Counted from the stretch's first letter, positions 1-5,524 are shown. The stretch is DNA of 5,524 nucleotides from an uncultured Clostridia bacterium (GCA_945947715.1 CAMEYZ010000149.1:1-5524), one strand, 5' to 3'. Notes: generated by a model from the sequence alone, not told the origin. Translations and numbers: made by a program.

Positions 1-2
1 AC

Positions 3-77
3 GCAAAGGTCAAGATAGTGAGCCTCGACAGCGACAGGCGCTACAAGACCTATGGACGTGTTCCCGGAATGGGCTGA
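3..77 (+). CDS. C-terminal end of an unidentified protein (5' end outside window)
   Basis: A reading frame open from the left edge ends with TGA at 75-77 and gives 24 residues, beginning AKVKIVSLDS and ending GRVPGMG. Codon choice (AAG, GAC, AGC, CTC, ATA) matches the genes downstream. A well-formed intrinsic terminator begins 23 bases after the stop, which supports this strand and this stop codon. Another frame is also open across this short stretch (to about 91), so the call rests on codon use and the terminator. The fragment is too short to assign a family, and no function is proposed. Confidence 0.5.
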   Translation, partial: AKVKIVSLDSDRRYKTYGRVPGMG

Positions 78-100
78 TAAATTTAATATAAAGCTTTGGA

Positions 101-142
101 GACAGTAAGCATGGGTTTTCTCTTGTGCTTGCTGTCTTTTTT
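101..142 (+). terminator. Intrinsic (rho-independent) terminator of the upstream gene
   Basis: GACAGTAAGCA at 101-111 pairs with TGCTTGCTGTC at 126-136. This is an 11-bp stem with one G-U wobble and a 14-base loop, followed directly by six T residues (137-142). It lies just after the stop at 77 and separates that gene from the transglycosylase unit. Confidence 0.85.
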
Positions 143-180
143 GGATATTGCAAAAATGTAAGAAATATATCCGGATTGTA

Positions 181-206
181 AGGCGCCTGTTATTGCGTCT
201 TTTTTT
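181..206 (+). terminator. Possible second, weaker intrinsic terminator
   Basis: AGGCGC at 181-186 can pair with GCGTCT at 195-200 (6 bp including one G-U, 8-base loop), and T residues run from 200 to 206. It may back up the stronger hairpin at 101-142. The stem is short, so it could be chance in a T-rich intergenic stretch. Confidence 0.4.
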
Positions 207-259
207 ATAATAGGGTATAATATTCACAGGTTACAATTTGACAATATTTTCGATTTCTA

Positions 260-288
260 TTGACAAAATAATTAATATGTGATATAAC
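260..288 (+). promoter_or_regulatory. Sigma-A type promoter of the transglycosylase gene
   Basis: A consensus -35 box TTGACA (260-265) is followed by a 17-base spacer and a -10 box TATAAC (283-288). TGA directly precedes the -10 box, giving an extended -10 (TGn). Transcription should start near 295, leaving about 38 bases of leader before the ATG at 333. A second TTGACA at 238-243 has no -10 box at the right distance. Confidence 0.8.
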
Positions 289-320
289 TGTATTAGTATA
301 AATAGTACAGCGTGAGGGAA

Positions 321-326
321 AGGCGG
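321..326 (+). promoter_or_regulatory. Ribosome binding site that fixes the transglycosylase start
   Basis: AGGCGG, within GGAAAGGCGG, lies 6 bases before the ATG at 333. The in-frame GTG at 312 has no Shine-Dalgarno-like sequence upstream and lies only about 17 bases from the predicted transcription start. The ATG is therefore the better start. Confidence 0.65.
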
Positions 327-332
327 AATAAT

Positions 333-1109
333 ATGAAAAAATACGAAGAATATGAGGATGACGAGCTTGATGAAGAGGAAGAGGCTCCCAGGAAGAAAAG
401 GGGAGGGTTTATAAACCGCGTTCTGTTCTTTTTTGCGGTGATAATCGTTGCGGTGGGGACCTATGTGGCGTGCATCGGGTATGAGATGTATTCCCGGGCT
501 GTGACTGCTATGCCTGTTGCTGATATGGCAAAGGAGCTGCGCTCTGCGGAAAACTATACCTCTATTGAGGATATCCCCGAAATATATACCGATGCTGTGG
601 TCGCCTTGGAGGATAAGCGGTTTTATACTCATCGGGGAATTGACCTGCGCTCTATCGGACGGGCGGTTGTTGTCAATATTAGGGAGCTGAGCCTGGCGGA
701 GGGAGGCTCTACCATTACTCAGCAGCTGGCGAAAAATCAGTATTACACCCAGGAGAAGAGCTTTCTCAGAAAGGCTGCGGAGGCCTTCACTGCCCTGAAA
801 ATTGAAAGCGAGCTTTCCAAGGACGATATCCTTGAGCTTTACATAAACAGCATCTATTACGGCGACGACTGCTATGGCATATATGAGGCAAGCACCCACT
901 ATTTCGGCGTGGAGCCCTCCGAAATGACGGACTATCAGTGCACACTGCTGGCAGGGATACCTAATGCGCCCAGTGTGTATTCTCCTACTGTGAATCCTGG
1001 ACTGGCAGAGCAGCGGCGGATACAGGTGGTGGACGCTATGTACGATGCAAATGTAATATCTGCTTCCGAAAGGGACAGCCTTCTTATTGCACGTAATGAT
1101 GACATGTAA
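333..1109 (+). CDS. Monofunctional peptidoglycan glycosyltransferase (GT51 family)
   Basis: This 258-residue protein should polymerise lipid II into glycan strands at the outer face of the cytoplasmic membrane. Residues 1-25 form a very acidic, then basic, cytoplasmic tail (run of D/E, then RKKRGG). One membrane helix spans about 27-49. The GT51 motifs follow in order: EDKRFYTHRG (93-102, first catalytic Glu at 93), GGSTITQQLAKN (124-135), RKAAE (146-150, second conserved Glu at 150), KDDILELYINSIYYG (163-177) and LLAGIPNAPSVYSP (205-218). The chain ends about 40 residues after the last motif, so there is no penicillin-binding transpeptidase domain. Its length fits MtgA/Sgt-type monofunctional enzymes, so it need not be a broken class A PBP. 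It has its own promoter and appears to be a single-gene unit. An in-frame GTG at 312 would add seven residues but lacks a ribosome site. The family call is firm. Its share in wall synthesis relative to other enzymes of the cell is unknown. Confidence 0.92.
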   Translation: MKKYEEYEDDELDEEEEAPRKKRGGFINRVLFFFAVIIVAVGTYVACIGYEMYSRAVTAMPVADMAKELRSAENYTSIEDIPEIYTDAVVALEDKRFYTHRGIDLRSIGRAVVVNIRELSLAEGGSTITQQLAKNQYYTQEKSFLRKAAEAFTALKIESELSKDDILELYINSIYYGDDCYGIYEASTHYFGVEPSEMTDYQCTLLAGIPNAPSVYSPTVNPGLAEQRRIQVVDAMYDANVISASERDSLLIARNDDM

Positions 1110-1216
1110 CTGAAGCTTGTTTTATGATATGTTGAAGTGCCAAAAAAATGTCCTGTTTGTGGATAATTATGTGCAGTGTGACAATATTCTATGAAAAATT
1201 ATTACAAGACGGTACA

Positions 1217-1275
1217 TTTATTGATTTTGAAGCGTATTAAAGCTATAATGATATATGATATATTTTATTGATTTT
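1217..1275 (+). repeat. Pair of 12-bp direct repeats (TTTATTGATTTT)
   Basis: TTTATTGATTTT occurs at 1217-1228 and again at 1264-1275, with start points 47 bases apart. Between them is a tandem GATATAT pair (1250-1263). The copies bracket the possible secondary promoter and end just before the main -35 box. They could be paired regulator sites, or simply low-complexity AT-rich sequence. Confidence 0.45.
1221..1249 (+). promoter_or_regulatory. Possible secondary promoter upstream of the ABC transporter operon
   Basis: TTGATT (1221-1226), a 17-base spacer and a perfect TATAAT (1244-1249) form a plausible sigma-A promoter. It lies about 60 bases upstream of the better promoter at 1280-1308. The surrounding DNA is very AT-rich, so a chance match is possible. 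Confidence 0.35.
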
Positions 1276-1279
1276 ACTG

Positions 1280-1308
1280 TTGACAAACTCATTCTATTAT
1301 GATAGAAT
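1280..1308 (+). promoter_or_regulatory. Sigma-A type promoter of the ABC transporter/adaptor operon
   Basis: A consensus TTGACA (1280-1285), a 17-base spacer and TAGAAT (1303-1308) form the promoter. TGA precedes the -10 box, giving the same extended -10 layout as the promoter at 260-288. Transcription should start near 1315, leaving only about 34 bases of leader before the ATG at 1349. The -10 box is one arm of an inverted repeat (1291-1308). Confidence 0.8.
1291..1308. promoter_or_regulatory. Putative operator: perfect inverted repeat covering the spacer and -10 box
   Basis: ATTCTAT (1291-1297), four bases TATG, then ATAGAAT (1302-1308) make a perfect 7-bp inverted repeat. Its right arm coincides with the -10 hexamer. 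A dimeric repressor bound here would block RNA polymerase. The leader is too short and the arms too AT-rich for this to act as a terminator. The regulator is not in the window and cannot be named. Confidence 0.5.
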
Positions 1309-1348
1309 TATATAAACGATCTTGACAAAAGGAAGTACAGAAAAACAT

Positions 1349-2230
1349 ATGAAAAAACAGAAAAGACCGGGAAACACAAATACGCCCTTTGCAGTGCTGT
1401 CAATGGTACCGAGCATCGCAGGTGTGCTGATATTTTTTATACTGCCGTTTTTTACGGTGGTGTACTATTCTATAGTTGATAATCCTATTACGCATGAGTT
1501 TGTGGGTCTGGAGAATTTCAAGGCGATATTCGGCAACAAGGCCTTTATCACTGCGGCAAAAAATACTGCTGTGCTGTCACTTATTACAGTGCCTCCCGCG
1601 GTGGTGCTCTCGATGATACTTGCCATGCTTATGGAATCGTCGATACCCGCAAAGAGCGGCTTCCGCAGCATCTTTTTAAGTCCTGTCATGGTGCCTGCAG
1701 CTTCGGTGGTGCTCATCTGGCAGGTGGTGTTTCATTACAATGGTTCACTTAATTCCTGGCTGCTGGAGGCATTCGGCGCCGAGCCTGTGGACTGGCTCAA
1801 ATCGAAATACTGTCTGGTAGTTATCGCGCTGCTGTTTTTATGGAAAAATCTCGGATATAATATGATACTCTATCTGTCGGCGCTGGCAGGCATGCCGAAG
1901 GATCTGCTGGAGGTGGCCGAGCTGGAGGGCGCGGGACGATTTTATCGTTTCTTCCGCATCAAGCTAAGATACCTTTCTCCGACGGTCATCTTTGTTACGA
2001 TACTGTCACTTATCAATTCCTTCAAGCTGTTCAGAGAGGTCTATCTGCTGACGGGAGACTACCCCTATGAGGGACTGTATCTCATGCAGCACTACATGAA
2101 TAACACATTCAGAACTCTCGATTATCAGAAGCTTTCCTCGGCGGCAATCGTTATGATGATAGTTATGATAGTTATAATCGGAACGCTTATCCACTTTGAC
2201 AATAAATTCGGAGGTGACATTGAAGAATGA
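1349..2230 (+). CDS. CUT1-type sugar ABC transporter permease, MalF/UgpA-like
   Basis: This 293-residue integral membrane subunit belongs to a binding-protein-dependent ABC importer, typically for sugars or oligosaccharides. About six hydrophobic helices are visible, near 14-42, 73-96, 105-128, 155-180, 211-228 and 262-283. The cytoplasmic EAA loop that contacts the ATPase reads EVAELEGAGRFYRFFRIKL (188-206), with the conserved Gly at 194. N-terminal FVGLENFKAIF (51-61) is typical of MalF/UgpA proteins without the long MalF insertion. An in-frame TTG at 1322 would add nine residues but lies only about 7 bases from the predicted transcript start and has no ribosome site. AAAAGGAAG (1327-1335) serves the ATG at 1349, though its 13-base spacing is long. 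This is the first gene of a four-gene run and overlaps the next by ATGA. The substrate cannot be told from a permease alone. Confidence 0.9.
   Translation: MKKQKRPGNTNTPFAVLSMVPSIAGVLIFFILPFFTVVYYSIVDNPITHEFVGLENFKAIFGNKAFITAAKNTAVLSLITVPPAVVLSMILAMLMESSIPAKSGFRSIFLSPVMVPAASVVLIWQVVFHYNGSLNSWLLEAFGAEPVDWLKSKYCLVVIALLFLWKNLGYNMILYLSALAGMPKDLLEVAELEGAGRFYRFFRIKLRYLSPTVIFVTILSLINSFKLFREVYLLTGDYPYEGLYLMQHYMNNTFRTLDYQKLSSAAIVMMIVMIVIIGTLIHFDNKFGGDIEE
2210..2217 (+). promoter_or_regulatory. Ribosome binding site for the MalG-like permease
   Basis: GGAGGTGA lies 9 bases before the ATG at 2227, inside the end of the preceding gene. It is the strongest Shine-Dalgarno sequence in the window and favours 2227 over the in-frame ATG at 2242, which has only GAAGG (2229-2233) upstream. 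Confidence 0.7.
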
Positions 2231-3132
2231 AGGCTCTGACTATGACAAAAAAGGTGAAAAAGACCATTTTTACCGTGCTGCTTACGATAATTGCCGTATT
2301 TTCTGCGGTGGTGTTCATACTTCCGACACTGCTTACCATCGTCAACTCGTTTATGACCACCTCGGAGATAAACGCTAACTACGGTGTGATATTCAGCACG
2401 GCTTCAGGCGGAAGCCATACATATATTTCCGACAAGATAAATTTGAAGCTTATCCCCGACAAGGTCTCCTTTGACCAGTACAAGACGGTTCTGCTTACAA
2501 GTCCTGATTATCTTATCAAGTTCTGGAATTCGGTGATTCTGACGCTGCCTGTGGTGATATTCCAGACTGCTGTGGCAGTGTTTGCGTCATACGGATTTTC
2601 GAGGGTTAAGAGCAGGATAGTCGATGCCATATTTATGGTATACATATTTCTCATGCTGATGCCCTATCAAGTGACAATGGTGCCTAACTACATCGTGGCG
2701 GAAAAGCTCAATATTCTTGACACAAGATGGGCTATAATCCTTCCGGGAATATTTTCGCCCTTTGCGGTATTTTTGCTGACAAAGGTCATGAAGAGAGTTC
2801 CCTCCGCATTCTATGAGGCGGCAATGCTTGACGGTGCAAGCGAGTTCAGTATTTTCGTCAATGTGTATGTTCCCGTGTGCAGGAGCGCGATATTTTCAGT
2901 AATGGTGCTGATATTCATTGATTACTGGAATATGGTGGAGCAGCCGCTGATACTGCTGTCCGATACGACCATGCACCCGCTGTCGGTATTTCTGTCGAAA
3001 ATAAACACGCAGGAAACAGGAATAGCCTTTGCTGTTGCCGTAATATACATGATACCGCCCATGCTGCTTTTCCTCTGGGGAGAGGATTACCTGGTAGAGG
3101 GTATCTCCTATTCCGGCGGCGTAAAGGGTTGA
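2227..3132 (+). CDS. CUT1-type sugar ABC transporter permease, MalG/UgpE-like
   Basis: This is the second permease (301 residues), which should form a heterodimer with the preceding MalF-like protein. Hydrophobic helices lie near 13-42, 100-123, 133-155, 168-187, 219-238 and 264-284. The ATPase-contacting EAA loop is FYEAAMLDGASEFSIFVNVYVP (195-216). The C-terminus EGISYSGGVKG closely follows the GxxxGAVKG ending typical of MalG-family subunits, which shows the gene is complete. The extracellular loop between helices 1 and 2 (about 43-99) carries a glycine/serine-rich stretch, STASGGSHTYISD (57-69), before the usual KLIPDKVSFDQYKTVL. The start overlaps the upstream stop by ATGA, so the two subunits are probably made in equal amounts. 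No ATPase is adjacent. Many Firmicutes CUT1 systems share an unlinked MsmX-type ATPase, which is a possible but unproven explanation. Confidence 0.92.
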   Translation: MKALTMTKKVKKTIFTVLLTIIAVFSAVVFILPTLLTIVNSFMTTSEINANYGVIFSTASGGSHTYISDKINLKLIPDKVSFDQYKTVLLTSPDYLIKFWNSVILTLPVVIFQTAVAVFASYGFSRVKSRIVDAIFMVYIFLMLMPYQVTMVPNYIVAEKLNILDTRWAIILPGIFSPFAVFLLTKVMKRVPSAFYEAAMLDGASEFSIFVNVYVPVCRSAIFSVMVLIFIDYWNMVEQPLILLSDTTMHPLSVFLSKINTQETGIAFAVAVIYMIPPMLLFLWGEDYLVEGISYSGGVKG

Positions 3133-3134
3133 GT

Positions 3135-3140
3135 GAAGGG
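3135..3140 (+). promoter_or_regulatory. Ribosome binding site that fixes the MacB-core protein start
   Basis: GAAGGG lies 7 bases before the ATG at 3148. The alternative GTG at 3133 follows the previous stop directly and has only AAAGGG four bases upstream, which is too close. The ATG is the better start, leaving a 15-base gap after the permease gene. Confidence 0.65.
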
Positions 3141-3147
3141 TCTGACA

Positions 3148-4263
3148 ATGAATAAGAAAAAAATCAACATAATTATCGCCGCAGCTGATGCTGTTCTTGG
3201 ACTGGCACTGGGGACTGCTCTCGTTATCGCTTCCTCTGAGATAAACGAGGTGAGCATGCAGAAGGCTGCGGACAGCTGGGCAGGGGATTCGCCGTTGCAG
3301 TATTCCGTTTCGTCGCTGTATACCAGCAAAAATGCGGCATACTCCTTGGGTGAGATATATCAGCTCAGGTCGCAGATACTTGAAAAGGTCGATGAGCAGC
3401 TCACCGATACCGAAGAGGGCTATTATACCGACTGCTGGTATGGAATCAGTGATATGACCCTCACAGGTGCTAAAAGCAGCGCTGATGTAAGAGCCTGCTA
3501 TGTGGGCGGAGAGTTTTTCGACATACATACTGCCGAGACGGTGTCGGGCAGCGTATTTCACGGCGATAATGTCAACATTGATACCATAGTGCTGGACGAG
3601 AACGCCTCGTGGAAGCTTTTCGGAGCTCTTGATACAGAGGGAATGACCGTTACAGCGGGAAATATGACGTTTTATGTTTCGGCTGTCATAAGGGCTCCCT
3701 CGGACAATGAAAAGCTGTTGAAAAAGGCCTACGATGATGACGGTACTGAGCCGATGATATATATCCCCTATGAGGCAGCTGCCGTTGTTTTGGGCGAGGA
3801 ACAGAAATTCACATCCTATGATATCATGCTGCCCAACAATTACGACGGCTTCGCTTCGGATAATCTCAAAGCTGCGGCGGGCTGCAAAGAGGGCGATACC
3901 AACGACAAGGCGGTCATCGATAGCAGCATGAGATTTGATATCCTTGAGCTGCGAAAGAAGGCCGCAAATATCGGAAGCATGATGGATTCGTCCTCCGATA
4001 TAGTATATCCCTTCTGGGAGGACGCCGCGAGAAATGTGACCCTTGACCTATGCGTACTTTACAATGGTTTTTTCATTCCGTTTATTCTGCTGATGATATC
4101 CGCCTGCTACTGGCTGTTCAGGCTGGTTGAACTGATAGCGTACATTGTCAAAAGGATATACCATTACTTTGACGACAGGGCGGAAAAGAAAAAGCTCGAA
4201 AATTATTACAAGACACATCCTATGATCATAATCAAGCCCGAAAATGAAGGAGAATCGAAATGA
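3148..4263 (+). CDS. MacB periplasmic-core-domain protein, ABC-permease-like but without evident FtsX helix bundle
   Basis: This is a 371-residue membrane protein. A first helix (about 6-29) is followed by a large extracytoplasmic domain (about 32-290). The centre resembles the MacB periplasmic core: YVGGEFFDIHTAETVSGSVF (118-137), TIVLDENASWKLFGALDTEG (146-165), a T(V)TAGNMTFYVSAVI strand pair (168-181) and EPMIYIPYEAA (201-211). One clear helix follows (about 305-326), extended by a less hydrophobic, partly basic segment to about 340, then a charged cytoplasmic tail ending in K. Known MacB/YknZ-type permeases carry three helices after the core. Here only one or two fit, and there is no nucleotide-binding domain. 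The frame is intact up to an ATGA overlap with the adaptor gene, so this appears to be the real form and not a frameshift. I infer a partner role with the adaptor. Active transport by this subunit alone is doubtful. Confidence 0.72.
   Translation: MNKKKINIIIAAADAVLGLALGTALVIASSEINEVSMQKAADSWAGDSPLQYSVSSLYTSKNAAYSLGEIYQLRSQILEKVDEQLTDTEEGYYTDCWYGISDMTLTGAKSSADVRACYVGGEFFDIHTAETVSGSVFHGDNVNIDTIVLDENASWKLFGALDTEGMTVTAGNMTFYVSAVIRAPSDNEKLLKKAYDDDGTEPMIYIPYEAAAVVLGEEQKFTSYDIMLPNNYDGFASDNLKAAAGCKEGDTNDKAVIDSSMRFDILELRKKAANIGSMMDSSSDIVYPFWEDAARNVTLDLCVLYNGFFIPFILLMISACYWLFRLVELIAYIVKRIYHYFDDRAEKKKLENYYKTHPMIIIKPENEGESK
4247..4252 (+). promoter_or_regulatory. Ribosome binding site for the adaptor gene
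   Basis: AAGGAG lies 7 bases before the ATG at 4260, inside the end of the preceding gene. It identifies 4260 as the start of the frame that stays open to the right edge. Confidence 0.7.
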
Positions 4264-5524
4264 ATACAGATATTACAACGGACAAAACCTCCACAAAGCG
4301 TTCCAGAAAGGATATCATAAAAAATATTGCCATTATTTTTCTGGCAGTGCTGCTGGTGCTGACATTTTTCTCGAATACAGTGATGAATATGTCCCTGCCT
4401 CAGGTATCTGCTCAGTATGCCTCAAACGGAAATATCTCCGAGCAGATACGCGGGAGCGGCGTTGTTTCCGCCGGTCAGAGCTATGACGTTATGATAGATG
4501 AATCACGAGTTGTCAGCGGAGTAAACGTCAAGGCCGGTGATAAGGTGGAAAAGGGAGATGTTCTCTATACACTGGAGGGCAAGGAAAGCACAGAGCTTGC
4601 CGAGGCGGAGAAAACTCTTTCCGATATGCAGTATGAATACCGCAAGGCTGTTATCGCTGCGGGCGGAGATACGGGATATCTGGTGGAGATGCTGGACATA
4701 GACAATGCCAAGGACGATATCGCTGATATAAAGCGCGATCTTGCACGGTTTGACGACCCTGCATATCTGAGCGATACATACGCGGCAGAGTATTACGACC
4801 TGTCCAAGCTGAGAAGCGATGTTTCCGAGCTGGAGACACTTTTATCCGAGGAGCTGAAGGAATACTCCGATGTACAGCTGGAGGTTCTTGTTTCCGAGCT
4901 GGACGCTGCGGTGGCGTGTCTTGATACCGATGATTATACGGCTCTTCCGGCTGAGTGGTATTCAAAGCTCGAAGCTGCTCAGAAGGAGGTCGATGCTTTC
5001 AGCAGTAATGACAAGACTGCACTTACTGAAAAGAAGGCTGAGATAGAAGCGGCTATCGCGTCGCTGGGCACCGATGATATGCTGGAGCTTCCCACGAAGT
5101 ATTACGACAGGATATCCGATGCGTTAGAAAAGAGAAATGAGCTGAAGGACGCTTACGACCAGGCGGAGACAGAGCTTAAAACTCTTCAGGAGCAGCTTAC
5201 GGATTCCACCGATTACGACGAAAGCATTAAGGCTAAGTCCAGAGAGATACAGCAGAAGATCACAGAGATTGACGACGTGAATGCAGAGATAGTCTGCTTT
5301 GCAGGAGAGGATTCAAATTCGCTCAACGAGCTGTATAAAAAGGCAAGAGATCTGCAGAGAGAGCTCCAGTATCTCAATGAGGATTTGGCTGAGCTTTCCG
5401 AAAAGAATAATATGTCACACAATATGAAGTATCGCATCAAGGGAAAGCAGACGATATATAATAATGTGAAGATTAGGCTGGACGCTGCAAATAAGGCGGT
5501 CAATGCGCTGAAAACAGAGATAAG
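4260..5524 (+). CDS. HlyD/MacA-type membrane fusion (adaptor) protein, 3' end outside window
   Basis: The first 421 residues are present and the frame is open at the right edge. A short basic N-terminus (TKRSRKDIIKN, 12-22) precedes one membrane anchor (about 22-38), so the rest should lie outside the membrane. Residues 63-107 form the first half of a lipoyl-like hairpin: IRGSGVV, then VVSGVNVKAGDKVEKGDVLYTLEG (84-107), the usual adaptor signature. From about 108 to 420 the chain is charged, largely helical and coiled-coil-like (for example KAKSREIQQKITEID at 324-338 and LQRELQYLNEDLAEL at 365-379). The second lipoyl half and beta-barrel are expected beyond the edge. The arm is much longer than in typical MacA proteins and includes an internal repeat (215-245 and 263-293). 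The start overlaps the MacB-core gene by ATGA, which suggests the pair acts together as in MacAB or Bacillus YknX/YknZ. The family call is good. Partners and cargo are inferred. Confidence 0.82.
   Translation, partial: MNTDITTDKTSTKRSRKDIIKNIAIIFLAVLLVLTFFSNTVMNMSLPQVSAQYASNGNISEQIRGSGVVSAGQSYDVMIDESRVVSGVNVKAGDKVEKGDVLYTLEGKESTELAEAEKTLSDMQYEYRKAVIAAGGDTGYLVEMLDIDNAKDDIADIKRDLARFDDPAYLSDTYAAEYYDLSKLRSDVSELETLLSEELKEYSDVQLEVLVSELDAAVACLDTDDYTALPAEWYSKLEAAQKEVDAFSSNDKTALTEKKAEIEAAIASLGTDDMLELPTKYYDRISDALEKRNELKDAYDQAETELKTLQEQLTDSTDYDESIKAKSREIQQKITEIDDVNAEIVCFAGEDSNSLNELYKKARDLQRELQYLNEDLAELSEKNNMSHNMKYRIKGKQTIYNNVKIRLDAANKAVNALKTEI
4902..5136 (+). repeat. Protein-level internal repeat in the adaptor coiled-coil arm
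   Basis: Adaptor residues 215-245 (DAAVACLDTDDYTALP and following) align without gaps to 263-293 (EAAIASLGTDDMLELP and following), offset 48 residues. About 12 of 30 positions are identical, including the TDD, LP and Tyr positions. A weaker third unit may lie at 161-190 (YLSDTYAAEYYDLSKL). The pattern suggests duplication of a helical hairpin unit that lengthens the arm. Confidence 0.55.

Noticed and set aside
231..899. Long minus-strand open frame opposite the transglycosylase gene
   Set aside because: It overlaps a gene with all five GT51 motifs, its translation resembles no family, and it has no promoter or ribosome site of its own.
1110..1279. Intrinsic terminator after the transglycosylase gene
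   Set aside because: I looked for a stem followed by a T run on the + strand and found only very weak AT pairings. Termination may occur some other way, or some read-through into the operon is possible.
1110..1348. Riboswitch or small RNA in the gap before the operon
   Set aside because: The predicted leader is only about 34 bases, and no conserved aptamer-like sequence or strong hairpin is visible.
2896..3561. Minus-strand open frames across the junction of the second permease and the MacB-core gene
   Set aside because: They lie opposite two well-supported coding regions and give low-complexity, unrecognisable proteins.
4020..4263. Frameshift destroying an FtsX domain at the end of the MacB-core gene
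   Set aside because: The frame stays open through a helix and a charged tail and ends in an ATGA overlap with the next gene. Other frames show no continuation of a helix bundle.
4244..4486. Plus-strand open frame of 80 codons at the start of the adaptor gene
   Set aside because: It is in a different frame from the adaptor that begins at 4260, which has the lipoyl signature, a good ribosome site and stays open to the edge.
4651..5503. Minus-strand open frames inside the adaptor region
   Set aside because: They are shadows of the coiled-coil gene and have no recognisable motifs.
1..5524. CRISPR arrays, tRNA or rRNA genes, insertion sequences
   Set aside because: No regularly spaced repeats, cloverleaf sequence, transposase motifs or terminal inverted repeats were seen.

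Overview
The window looks like a piece of a low-to-moderate GC Firmicutes chromosome, probably a gut or rumen clostridium of the Ruminococcus type. This is inferred from strong sigma-A style promoters (TTGACA, 17 bp, TATAAC or TAGAAT), GGAGG-type ribosome binding sites, tightly packed same-strand genes, and the protein families. No sequence marker fixes the species.

Layout, all on the + strand: (1) bases 3-77 are the last 24 codons of an unidentified gene, followed by a good intrinsic terminator. (2) A separate promoter drives a complete single-gene unit (333-1109). It encodes a membrane-anchored GT51 peptidoglycan glycosyltransferase with no transpeptidase domain. (3) A 239-base AT-rich gap then holds a strong promoter whose spacer and -10 box form a perfect 7-bp inverted repeat, so the next operon is probably regulated. 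(4) That operon fills the rest of the window with four translationally coupled genes: two CUT1-type (MalF-like and MalG-like) sugar ABC importer permeases, a MacB periplasmic-core-domain protein that seems to lack the usual FtsX-type helices, and a HlyD/MacA-type membrane adaptor with a long coiled coil. The last gene runs off the right edge.

The notable point is the mixture. CUT1 permeases normally work with a solute-binding lipoprotein and an MsmX/MalK-type ATPase to import sugars. MacA-like adaptors and MacB-like permeases belong to export or envelope systems such as MacAB or Bacillus YknWXYZ. Here the two sets are linked by ATGA stop/start overlaps or a 15-base gap, so they are probably made together. 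No ATPase or solute-binding protein is inside the window. They may lie downstream or elsewhere. Whether this is one composite machine or two adjacent transport functions cannot be decided from this window.
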